Source: Telmatactis stephensoni
Taxonomy: Eukaryota > Cnidaria > Anthozoa > Actiniaria > Isophelliidae
Length of the DNA stretch: 64,000 nt
Direction of reading: 5' to 3'
Assembly (NCBI GenBank): GCA_029948255.1
Contig: JALIZF010001715.1
Coordinates: 461,501-525,500 of the forward strand
Shown here: piece after piece, positions 23,401 to 33,700 of the stretch
Numbering within the stretch: position 1 is the first letter of the stretch
Layout of the letters: each line of letters starts with the position of its first letter
Made by a program: the position numbers and the translations under genes
The notes under the pieces: model-generated
The model's input: the letters and a program-made list of their open reading frames with translations, nothing else
Told to the model about the DNA's origin: nothing
The model's database searches: none

Positions 23401-26340
23401 TCACTTATTGCCTAGACAGGTCCAGACTCACAAGACCCACACATTTAATATCTTCTTCTCTGTCCTTTTGGATTTAATATCTCATATTAAGGTGGCTCAA
23501 TCCAATTTTCAAGTAGAGCTACCAGTCGTCTTTGAGTGAAAACTATTTGTTCATGAACAGTCTGATAGTAAATTAAGTATTGTACCCTTACCAGACAAAG
23601 ATCAAAGTTTATGATGACGTATGTTATATGGAGATCGGCGCTATTATGGCGACGCCTTAAAAGAATTCCCCTTTTTACACATTCTCGATTTTAATGAGTT
23701 CTAGGCTTATTCTTGAAAAATGCTCTTGTGATCTTGTAGTTAACATCATTGCCTTTAGCTCTAGTGAATTAAATCAAATTCTGAGAGAGCATTTTCGAAA
23801 TATCATCGATGAGAGATTTTAACTGCAAAAATCGAGCGTAAACAAAACTTTTTAAATCTCCAACAATTAAAAAGAAAGAAGCACATCTAAGTTAATTTTT
23901 CATCTCAAATTGTTGTAAAGATATCAAATTTGGCTACTGAAAGAGACGAGAGAAATCACATTGATTGATATCGAGAAAAGTGAGCCGAACTCATGTATAT
24001 GGACATGCTGGATTTGCTTCTGTTGCCCAAATTTCGTTCTATTGTTACATAAACTGCAATACTTAAAGATCCCTTCGATAAATATTGTTTAAAAATTAGT
24101 ATGGTTTAGTTTAGGTAATAGTTGATATGATATAGCGTTTTCAAATTCATTGAATCATTTTACGGCTGTAAAATATTAGCCTCAAATCAGTATATTTTTT
24201 CAGCTGGATACAGTGGTCGACAACTCATTGATGCATGATGTAGCTCCATTGTTTTAGTTTGTCATGTTTTCATGCATTCTAGCACCTGATGCAAATTGCG
24301 GAATGTTTCAATACCTTCTGATCACTCTTCCGAGACTTAACACTTCCTAACACTTCTCTCGTCTTCTTACAATTCCCGCGTGCTTCTATAACTCAACATA
24401 GCACGCTGCCTCGTTTTCTATTTCTACACTCAAAGACGACTGGTAGCTCTACTTGAAAATTGGATCGAGCCACCTTAAATATATACAAAGCAATCATACT
24501 AAATAAATTCAATCAGATTGTTCTGAGAGCTTGGACCTCACCAATTGATGCTCACAAACTCCTGACACTACTTATATAGCACTCATTAGCATTTTGGAAC
24601 CCAGGCCTCTTGCTCGCATAGGAATGCATTTCTTTCTCCATTCCAATTTGCAAGCTCCTTGTTCATTACAAGAGAAATGCTATTAACATTCACATTGTAT
24701 TCATTAGCATCAACATCCATCATTACAATCATCAACATCATCTTATAATTATCAAGTGATTCTGGCTGTATTGTTTCAGCTTCTATGTTGGGCCTTTACT
24801 CAGGAATAGTCAGTCTAGGTGTTGGTGATACAGTAGCATCTTATATAGGCAAGAAATTTGGCAAGCATACCTGGCCTGGTGAGTACTTAAAATTAGGATT
24901 GCTTTAAAAAAAGACTGTTACTTTTGACAGTTTGGTTGTAGTTCTTTAGTATCCATCAGGCATAGGCTATGGGCTTCTTTGTGTTAAGTACTTGTGTACT
25001 TGATGTAATGTTTTGTCTCTTGCAGGCAGTGCCAAAACCATAGAGGGTACAGTAGCTGGTTTTATGGCACAATTGATTTACATTGCTGTGTTATCCTATG
25101 CAGGTACATATTAAAGTTAACTCCCGGGGGGGGGGGGGCACTTGTTCCGGATCTGATGGGGACGTGCTGCCCAGCCTCCTCAAACCTGACCCTGTTTAAG
25201 ACACCTAAATTCTCGAAAACGATACCCTATATAAGACAAGAGGGCATTTTAGGGACCCTATTTAAGACTGTGAGGAAAATTGTACATTAAAAAAAGAATA
25301 GGTGGTTTTAGTCCATTAATATTTTAATTACGTCGCTAGTATGCTAACATCAAGCAATACCTTCGTCACCAAAAGTTGGCCTCGAATATTACACTATTTG
25401 AAAAAAATTGACCCTGTTTAAGACAATTTATTGTAAAATCTATACCTTGTCTAAGACCGCAGGAGCTAAAATCACGACCCTGACGGGCGGCACGTCCCCG
25501 TATAGTAAATATATGCAAGTGCCCCCCCCCCCCGGGAGTTAACTCTTCCTTTTGTAAGATGAAAAGCATAGTTTAATTAATTGGCAAGTAATGAGACTAG
25601 AGAGTGAACTGATTTGAGCTGTGTCAGTGTGTAAGTAAGGGGATGAATGGAAACCTGAAACCATATAAAAGAGATAACTTACTGACATTTTGAGTCTAGG
25701 CCCAGTGAAGGCTTAGGCTGAAACCACAGTAAGTTATGGTGTTACAAATTTCCATTCATCCCTTATTGTAGCAAGCAAACTAGTTTGGCTGTGTTGGTGT
25801 ATATAGAGAAAATAAGGATGAATCAAAATATAAATAGAGTACTTACATTAGTGACATTTTGAGCCCTTCATTGATATAAAAGAAAATTCATGGGTGGGTT
25901 TATATAGAAGGGAGGGACTCCAGTATATTTTTGGCAGGGATGGGATTTAAAAGGTCATAAAAAGAAATTAGATAGTAGGAAAGTGAGAAATGAGAGAATA
26001 ATAAAAATATCAGTTTATTGAATAAATTCATGCCTTTAACTTGGTGAATGTCCATGAGATTTATTTTTGTAACATTTAATGTTTTATCTAATGTATAATA
26101 CTGTACATGTATGCGATCCAAGATAACTAATAATATTAAACTAAGTTGTGACATCATCAACTTTGTGCATCCTAACAATATTTTTATCTTTTGTCTGCAG
26201 ATCTGGTAATTATAACAAACTGGATGACAGTATCAGTTTGTTTGATTGCAACATCTCTACTTGAAGCATGGACAACTCAGATAGATAACCTAGTTTTGCC
26301 TCCTTTTCTGTTTTCACTAATTTTGACATCTTGTTTGTAA
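16763..26340 (+). CDS. DOLK: dolichol kinase, at least 9 exons
   Basis: CTP-dependent ER membrane kinase making dolichyl phosphate, the lipid carrier for N-glycosylation and related pathways. Exons: 16763(or 16731)-16883, 16960-17123, 18251-18325, 19369-19509, 22252-22467, 22702-22876, 24780-24878, 25026-25103, 26201-26340; all phases agree and the coding sum from 16763 is 402 aa plus stop. Family signatures are I-A-R-K-Y-F-H-L, the P-L-G-H block, L-D-E-K-D-T-G, H-I-Y-L-L-L-G then P-I-W-L, the catalytic or CTP-binding G-V-G-D314-[15 protein letters not shown], and the end [13 protein letters not shown]. Many hydrophobic membrane spans are visible. Human DOLK is 538 aa, so about 130 N-terminal residues are not found; the ATG at 16763 may be internal. 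The exon 19369 start is set by phase and is less sure. Exon 4 ends inside a minisatellite. Confidence 0.9.
17391..17466. repeat. (GA)n microsatellite
   Basis: GA dinucleotides, with a few AA interruptions at the right end, in a DOLK intron. Confidence 0.95.
17533..18001 (+). repeat. 22-bp minisatellite, about 21 units, in a DOLK intron
   Basis: The unit is CCAACAACCTACTGACACCC plus TA. Variants have ACATCC, ACATCT or ACAACC in the last third. The array decays into related ACAACCT text to about 18180. A short second block of the same unit lies at 21714-21800, beyond the next exon. Confidence 0.93.
18783..19051. mobile_element. 269-bp MITE with TTACAGTGCTGCGC ends
   Basis: TTACAGTGCTGCGCTTCAAA at the left mirrors GAGGCGCAGCACTGTAA at the right. 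The pairing continues through CCGTTGCCAC, CAAAGTTTTTGATTA, ACATCT and TACCGCTAACCAATTA, leaving a short loop near 18915. It lies in the DOLK intron just before the exon at 19369. Confidence 0.88.
19486..21590 (+). repeat. 45-bp minisatellite made of an exon end plus its splice donor, 47 units
   Basis: Each 45-bp unit has 24 nt of DOLK coding sequence (TATCTTACATATAA then TACACAAAGG, encoding Y-L-T-Y-N-T-Q-R) followed by 21 nt beginning GTAAGACATAG. The first unit is the real exon end (19509/19510). The last GTAAGA is at 21580, and the spacing from 19510 is exactly 46 x 45 bp. Units differ at few sites: AAT or AAC, CCTAT or CCTAC, and three units (19621, 20071, 20656) with ACATGTAAT, a Tyr to Cys change. 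Because 45 is divisible by three and no stop occurs, the whole array is open in the DOLK frame; the intron part would read V-R-H-S-I-A-Y. The minus strand is open too. Which of the 47 donors is used cannot be told from sequence. Confidence 0.96.
21660..21800 (+). repeat. second block of the 22-bp minisatellite
   Basis: About four degenerate units of CCAACAACCTACTGACA type, matching 17533-18001. It lies directly downstream of the 45-bp array in the same gene. Confidence 0.75.
22114..22281 (+). repeat. 57-bp triplication of a splice acceptor and exon start in DOLK
   Basis: Units begin at 22114, 22171 and 22228. Each has TTTTATGTACAG followed by TCCTACCTAGTGA. Acceptor junctions are therefore at 22138, 22195 and 22252. 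Only the third continues into the DOLK exon (S-Y-L-V-T-Y-W-S-F). The first two read into S-F-I-N-N then TAA. Confidence 0.93.
23487..24478. mobile_element. 992-bp non-autonomous DNA transposon in a DOLK intron
   Basis: Ends of about 52 bp are inverted copies. The left reads TTAAGGTGGCTCAATCCAAT then TTTCAAGTAGAGCTACCAGT. The right ends ATTGGATCGAGCCACCTTAA, with two mismatches. No transposase frame lies inside. Confidence 0.9.
25117..25542. mobile_element. MITE flanked by TTAA, piggyBac-like target
   Basis: The element (25121-25538) has ends CTCCCGGGGG and CCCCCGGGAG with G/C runs of 11-13. It is flanked on both sides by TTAA (25117-25120 and 25539-25542). Pairing continues inward through CACTTG, GGGACGTGC[TC]GCCC and CCCTGTTTAAGAC-like blocks. 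TTAA duplication is the mark of piggyBac-type transposition. It starts 13 bp after a DOLK splice donor (25104). Confidence 0.82.
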
Positions 26341-27696
26341 TAAAATGCAAACTTGTTTCTGAAAAATCTTATGAAGACATATTTGGGATGTTTGGATGGG
26401 AATGAGAATGGACAACACATTTGTAGGTGCAGGGGGAAGGGGGTGAGAGAAGGGGATGGGTGTGAATAAATGGAAGGAAAAGGTTCCTACATGGTAAAAA
26501 CTGTCACATTGATTGAGCCTATTATTTTAGGTTTTTGTTAGTAAATATCAAAGTATGAAACAAGTTTGAATTGGAAAGTTATCTTTTTTTCAATGAAAGT
26601 ACTGGAAGTGTCAGCTTAAAAATTTGGAATATGAGAGGTATTCTTTGCCCCATTTTCCACAAAAATATAAACTTCAAATGCTGGATAGAGTCTGATGTTC
26701 CTGCTGGTATAGAAAGGCTTTAATTATGAAATCATGAATTACCATAAAAGCCATTTACTGTAGTACAAAAATGAGAACAGTGATCCCTTCTTTTTTCTGC
26801 ATAGTTGGAAATTCTCCACTATAATACACCTTTATTCAGTGTTCCGAGATTCTTAAATTTATTTATGTTTTCAAATGGAAACACCTAAAGTAAGTTCTCC
26901 AGAAATTACTGGGTTTCAAACAGCTGATCAATCTCATTATCCAACTTCAAATGGTGGTCAACGTTTGACCACCATGCGCTCTCAACCAGAGAGTATTCCA
27001 CTGAAAACTTGTTTTTCAGTTGATGAAAATTCCAACGAGACTGAAAATGACGTCACATGAAGCCCAAGAATAAGAAGGGGCTTGGCTGTGAAGCTGGCCC
27101 TAGGGATAGGGGAGGGGAGGGGAAGAGAAGCAGAGGAAGGGCCTGCCTGCAAGGCCAGGTATTTTAGGTTTCTACGGTCACTGACAACCGTAAATTTTGA
27201 AGCCATAAAAGATTGAGGTAAGTCAAAAGAAAGGGTTGTGTTTTTTTTTAAATTCAAGATCAGTTGAGAAATTTGAATCCTAGCTCGTAGCTTAACCTGG
27301 ATGACAAATGGTCAATCCAATTTAATCCTTTCTGACTTCTGGCATAATTTTGATTGGTCACCAAACTTTTCTCAAGTGGGCGGTTATCTAAATAAGATAG
27401 CCTTGTGGGCAGGCTCTCCCTTTCCTTTTCTTCCCCTGCCCCTCCCCCTCCACTCCCCCTCCCCCTCCACTCCCCCTCCCTCTCCACTCCCCCTACCCTC
27501 CACTCCCCCTCCCCCTCCACTCCCCCTCCCTCTCCACTCCCCCTCCCCTCCACTCCCCCCTGCCCCTCCACTCCCCCTTCCCCCTCCCCAAAAGAGCCAG
27601 GCTATATGCAGGCTAAGAAGGCGCAGGAAAAGGTTACTTGGGGCTCCTGTGTAAAAATGTAGAGTAGTACTGAGAACAACAGGTCCAGATTTCCAG
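26341..27696. other. DOLK to SH2-adaptor intergenic region with pyrimidine-rich repeat
   Basis: Possible poly(A) signals AATAAA overlap the DOLK stop (26339) and lie near 26464. From about 27095 to 27600, purine-rich GAGGGGAGGGGAAGAG with GCCTGCCTGCAAGGC is mirrored by GCCTTGTGGGCAGGC with a long C/T run of CCACTCCCCCTCCC units (27415-27590). This looks like a MITE with an expanded low-complexity inside. Open frames through it are low-complexity. No gene seen. Confidence 0.55.
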
Positions 27697-27757
27697 TGAC
27701 GTCACTTCCGTTGGAATCCCAATTTGTAAAGAGCAAGAAGCCAAGATGGCGGGTATA
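27697..27757 (+). promoter_or_regulatory. candidate core promoter of the SH2 adaptor: CRE, ETS and YY1-like sites
   Basis: TGACGTCA (27697-27704) is a perfect CRE and runs into ACTTCCG, an ETS core in reverse. The start codon sits in GCCAAGATGGCGGG, which matches the YY1-type start motif common in TATA-less animal promoters. There is no TATA box at the usual spacing. Function is inferred from motif match only. Confidence 0.45.
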
Positions 27758-30700
27758 GGAAAGTTGTTTAAATTTGGAGGCAAAAAGCCACCAGAACCTC
27801 CAAGAAAAGATTACGATGGACGACAAGGAAGTGGTGATGGTGACTCAGAAGAAGAAGGGTACATAGATCCAGCAACTTGCCATGCGATGCTGCCTCCAAG
27901 CTCTGGTAGTCTGAGCTCCAAAATGCCCAATTATCCGCCCCCCAGACCAAATCATTCGACGAATCCAGCCCTACATTCGTTGGATAGAGGATATAAAGGT
28001 CCTTCAGCCGATGCACATAAACCAGCTGTTAAGCCTCGTACTGTACGAACTACTAAAAATGTAGAAAAACAACCAGGAAGCTTGCAGCAAAAGGTTTGTC
28101 TATACATGTTGTGCGACTCAGTCTGTAAGTTATGTAGGTTTTTTTTTTTGTCAATACCATCAAGACGCTGAATGTATGAGTTTTCATCAAATTAAATATT
28201 TGTGATTTACCAATAAGTATAAGCATTCTTGTAATGTAAAGAAAAGAAAAGAATTGAACTAGAAAATACATAAATGAATAAATGTTTTTATGTGAAAATT
28301 AAGTTTTTCCCTAGCATAACCCTTTTGTTGATGTACTAGTTCTTAGTTCTTCTTCAATAAAGTTGTTATATATAATACCAATAATTCTTTGATTTCGGCC
28401 ACCAACGATTCATGTGACTTGTTCAAGGCTGTCAAAGAATTTCACAATCATGTCGAACTTAACCGTGCTTATTGCAACAATTTACTCGACTGCTGAAACA
28501 TGGATATTACAATCCATCCTCTGTGATGATTTCACAATAGACCATTCTTGTAGCTACAAATGTGTGAATTAATGTACTGTTTGTATTGATTCTATATTTA
28601 GATCGCTACGTTTAGCAGTGAATTAAATGCACTGTAAATTTTAGAAAAGGTCAAGATTAAGTTAAAAATCTAAAACATTCTATATATTTGACTGATTAAT
28701 TATAATGTTTGCATGCTTGAATGACTTGATATAGTTAGGGGGTTATAGTGTGGTTATTTTTAGATATTGTAGGAGGCAAGCTATTTAAGGGACTGTACGT
28801 TTTTAATGAGGGGGGGTGGGCTGGAGTATTTCGGGGGAGGGTCATCGAAAAAAAAATCAACGTTTGTGAAGGGTCAAGCTTTTCTTTTTCCTTGTGAGGG
28901 GGAGGGTCACCTCTTTTATCTGATCATTTTAGAAACTATACGGAAGTCGCAGGCTTTTCTCTTTAATTTGTACATGTAAATATGACTTGTTTTGACAACT
29001 ATCACTACTTACTGTTTTATTGTATATTTGTACATCACATTTTTGTATACATTTGTGTATACATTTTTGGACTGTATGTGAGTCACGTACTGCCACCATT
29101 TTGCTTGGTTTTTACGAAAGTACCTTTTGTTATGCGAGGAACCATCACTGATGGCAGGCACATGCAACTGTTAAACAATAAAATAAACTAGTGCCATCTT
29201 AAAAGTCAATGTTCTGCCAAGAAATAGAATTGTCATTGGAAACTTTGGTTCGTTTTCTGCCGCACCGTGATACTTCAATTCCGCTAACCTCTGGACCACT
29301 CTCTTCATCACTAGATGCTAGTTCTTTTGATGACTCCGAAGAACTTGAACCAACCACTCTGTTCACAAAATCTTCCTCAGATTCGTCACCAGAGGAATAG
29401 CCATCAGTATATTCTAGTACGTCTGTCTCTTCATTCTCTTTCATTTCCATTTCTTTATATTGACGGCTGCCAATGTGTGCCGCCTTAATGACGTTAGCTT
29501 TCGCAGCCTTTTTTCCATTGAACGAAATCTTATGTTCCACTAAGATAAAGATTTAGTTCATTTACTTTTAAGGTTGATAGCTGGTTGGCATTGTACAGAG
29601 CCTGCCAGTCAATGTCATTGTATTTTCTTTGTAAGCGCTCTTTCTTTTCGATTTGATTTTCTTCCTTTCGCTTTTTCTTGCGAATGTCAATTTCTGTGAG
29701 ATGTTGAATGTAGCCACTCACTAAGCTTTCTGAAACAATATATGTTCTAGAAAACTCCGAAATTTTCTCTCTGTCCTCTGTTATAGAGCCTTCCTCGAAA
29801 AGCTTTCGAAGTTGGGCACGTGGTTGAAAGTCATCAGGCTGTCGTTCTTCATTTGGTGTGTCGTTTAGTTGATTTGAGTTACCCGTGGGGGAGGGTCATC
29901 AATTTTTTTCTGCTAATCAATGAAGGGCCATGGTAGTTTTAGAAAAATATGGAGGGGGGTCATCACAATTTTGTTTTGATGGAGATGAAAAACTCCAGCC
30001 CACCCCCCCTCATTAAAAACGTACAGTCCCTAAACACGTTTGAATTTCACTGTCTTTGTTAAAACAATATGTGTTTAGCTATAAAATGGAGTTGAGCAAG
30101 AAAAATGCAAATTAGACATGCAATTGCTTTTTGTATTTTTTGTACTATTTTCTCTAAACACTGTAGCCTCCACTACATTTATAATGTATGTCGTACCAGA
30201 TTGCTACAATAAATAGTGGTTGGTGTGATGTCAAATGACTTAATTTTACCAACTAACTAAAGATGTAGATTGAAAAGATTGAAGACATTGAAAATCTGGT
30301 CTCTGAATCAATATCTGAATTCCTGCTGGTTAGATTTATACCCCAGGTGTTGGACATAACAAAACCAGCCAAATAATAGTCTGATTTTGTTTTTAAATAT
30401 GAATTAAGAATGGCTGAGGGAGGGGTTTAGGTGTTTATCTTGTAACCATATTGGGAGATTTTCACGTCAATGTAGTAATTTGTTTGATGATTATATTAGT
30501 ATTTCTGTTTTTTACTACATTGAACAATACTTTTTCAGTATACTTTATGGTTTTAAATTATTTTCGATTTGAAAATTTAAAAACTGGTTTGATTTTTTGC
30601 TGCCATTCGTTGTACTATATTCACTATGATCTGGAACAATAGAAAATCAAAAATTTGTTTTTAAAATTTTCAAACCTAAAGTAATTTCAAACCATTCATA

Positions 30701-33700
30701 CACATACATAAATGTACATTGACTTTAAAAATGAAAGTTAGATCAAGATTGTGTATAGTTTACATTGTGTTATAAATATTTCAGAATTGAAAATGATGGT
30801 AAGTGCTAGCACAGTCATTAATTGGGTTCAAATAATATCACAATTATTGTGATAAAAGCTACACCAATATACTTGCATATGCTTCAGAACAGCTAGTATG
30901 CACATTTATAATTTAAGACTGTAATATCTAGTATTTTAGGATAAAAGGTTGTGCTAATTCATTTTTGTGGTATTATACTGTACACAGAACACGAAGAAGA
31001 CAAAATGGTGAAACTAAAAAATTTGTTTCCGTAATTCAGTTACATTTTTGCAAGCAGAAAAATGAGAAAAAACTATATTGTACGTACTACGAAGATGAAA
31101 GGCTTGCCTTTAATTTTTTATCATTTGAAAAGATAAAATTCTCTCTTTCATTTTGTAGAATTATTATACATTTACAAATTGACATACATTTATGACATTA
31201 TAGAGTCATTTTTATTTTTTCCAAGCCTGTTTTTTGGCTTCAAATACATTTATTAATAAACTTATAAATGTATATGTAAGAAAATACACTTATTTGAGCT
31301 TGCTTATTTCAAAAAGCAGCTCATAATAGTACTTATTTTTGTTTTTGAAATCAGCAGTGTAGTCTTCAAAGTATGTGTATTGCTTTGTTGCTAGTAAAGT
31401 ACATGACATCCATAGCTCATTTTTAAGTTTAGCCATGGTCTTTATGTTGGCTGGTGCATATAGTAATAGCTTAATGTTTGAATGAGACAACTCTGGCCTT
31501 GTCAGCTTGAGTTGTATAGCAATTAAGACTTTGCTGAATAGGAAATCATCCAGTGATTTGTAGGTCATGAGAAAACAAATATGATTTTTATTTAACTTAT
31601 TAGATTTCTAGGTGATAAATCTGTTTCAACAAACATTATAGACTGTCTGACATCTGAATCTGAGTGAGACGAAAGCAAATTGTTGGTAAGAACATAGAAT
31701 GAATTACAATATATTAAAGTGATAAGAGTATGAATGGATGATATTATGCATATTTAAAGATAAAAGACTCATTCTCACAATTCTATTTGGTCTCAGATTC
31801 AGATTTAGATTCAGATTCAGATATCAGACCGTCTCCCTTTTTTGAAACAGGTATATACTATACAATTGTTCTAAGATTACAACCTGGTTAACCATATGTA
31901 TTTAATCACCTGAGTAGAGGTACATCTCACAGGATGATCCATATCTATTAGGTACTGTAAGCAACCACAACCATGGCATTTGGAAGACCAAAAGCATTTA
32001 AGTGGTTGTTCATTTTCACTTGCAACTAACAAGACTCAGATTTTTTGAAATAAAAAATAACTAAAAAAGAAATGAATGGGTCAAAATGAAAATGTCGTAA
32101 CTGATGATTTGGATGATTTTTCAAGATTAAAAAAAAAACGATTCAAATTGGTTTAAAATGGTATCGTTGGGCTTCTCTCAACCTAAACATCAATATCCCT
32201 GGGTTAGGGTTAGGGTTTTTTTTAACCAAAAACTTCAAGAAAGCCTGAAATTATTGGCTAACAACAGTCTGGCCTTTCTGAACAATGGACTGGTCTGTGA
32301 AAGTAGTTGTTATTCAAATTTTCTCTTCTTGCCACTTACTATACTAATTTATTTAATGGCTTTGAAGTCATTCTTTCCAAGCAAAAACACAGCAAATATC
32401 TTGTAATTTCTCCTACTTGATCTGGATATTTCTTCAAATAGATACATGTAGTCAGACATTGATTTTTTGGCTCAGTGAAGTCAATTATCAAATGCCATTC
32501 TGAACCCAGTATTTAAAAAGTTGAAAAATCACCCAAAATGTTATGGGTTATGGGTAGTTTTCATTTTGACCTGTTCAAATGATCTGGCTTGAAAAATATA
32601 CTGGTTTATGTCCTCACGTTTCTGTTTGTCCACAAAGTGTGAAATCTAGAGTACCGTTGATTTGTTATCAGCTTTTCTCATGCATTTATAATGCATTTAT
32701 AATTGTATTTCCTAATTAAGGCCACTGTAATATCACCATTATCATCTTCACTGTGTGTTTGCTTAATATCCAGCCTATTATTATTCTATGTAGTAATCAA
32801 TTAATGGACTGGTTTTCAGCCTTTAGATGACTATTCTGATCCATGGGATGCCCAACGACAACCTCCATTAAGTGCTGATGATTACTGTGACCCTGTTGAC
32901 ATGTCAAAACACCCACACCTTCCCAAAGAGAAACAACTTGATGACTACAGTGACCCTTGGGACTCTCGGCAAGGACATATTGCTAAACCCAAAGCCAATA
33001 CAACAGGTGTTAGAGATGAATACATTGACCCATGGGATGCTCAAGGTCCACCTGTTCCTAGTCCACAGCCTGCTAAGGATTCAGATGAAGAAAGTTACAC
33101 AGAACCATATGACACTGGCAAGGTAACAGTACTGGATGAACAAGCTAAGAAGATGTCTCTGAGAGGAATGAGGCTGCCTTCTACTGGTAGTGAGTCAGGA
33201 GGCTCTGATCAATTTAGAAGGTGAGCTACTTAATGTGGCATTAGAATGGCATATGAATGATGGTTGTTACAATGTAGTTCAGGGAGTGGAAATATACTCA
33301 GGACTGGGATTTTTTTAGGTTTTATTTCCACTCTATTGAATTATAATCAAATATTAGAAATAGGGTTCACATCTAAGTCACTTTGATTTAATTTGATTTT
33401 TGTTTTTCAAATTTATACTTGTATATGCGATAAGGAATATTTTTAGATATTAAATTTTTATGAAAAATGGCCTACTGAAACTATCAGTCTCATAAAAGCA
33501 GAGAGCTTCCTGGTAAATTTAAACAAATTAAACTTTGATTATTTCAGACCTCAAACCCAGACAGAAGATACCAGACCTGTTGATGATTATGAATCACCTT
33601 GGGAAAGTAGAGGACTAATAAAACCACAACCCTCTCAAAAAACATTTCAAAATCAAATGCCTACACAAGATAGCAGACCATCTGACGACTATGACAAACC

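Noticed and set aside
27260..27662. Gly/Glu-rich and Pro/Ser-rich open frames
   Set aside because: Translations of the C/T-rich tandem tract; no conserved domain.
32202..32218. Telomere repeat (GGGTTA)
   Set aside because: Only about two and a half units inside an intron; too short to be an interstitial telomere.
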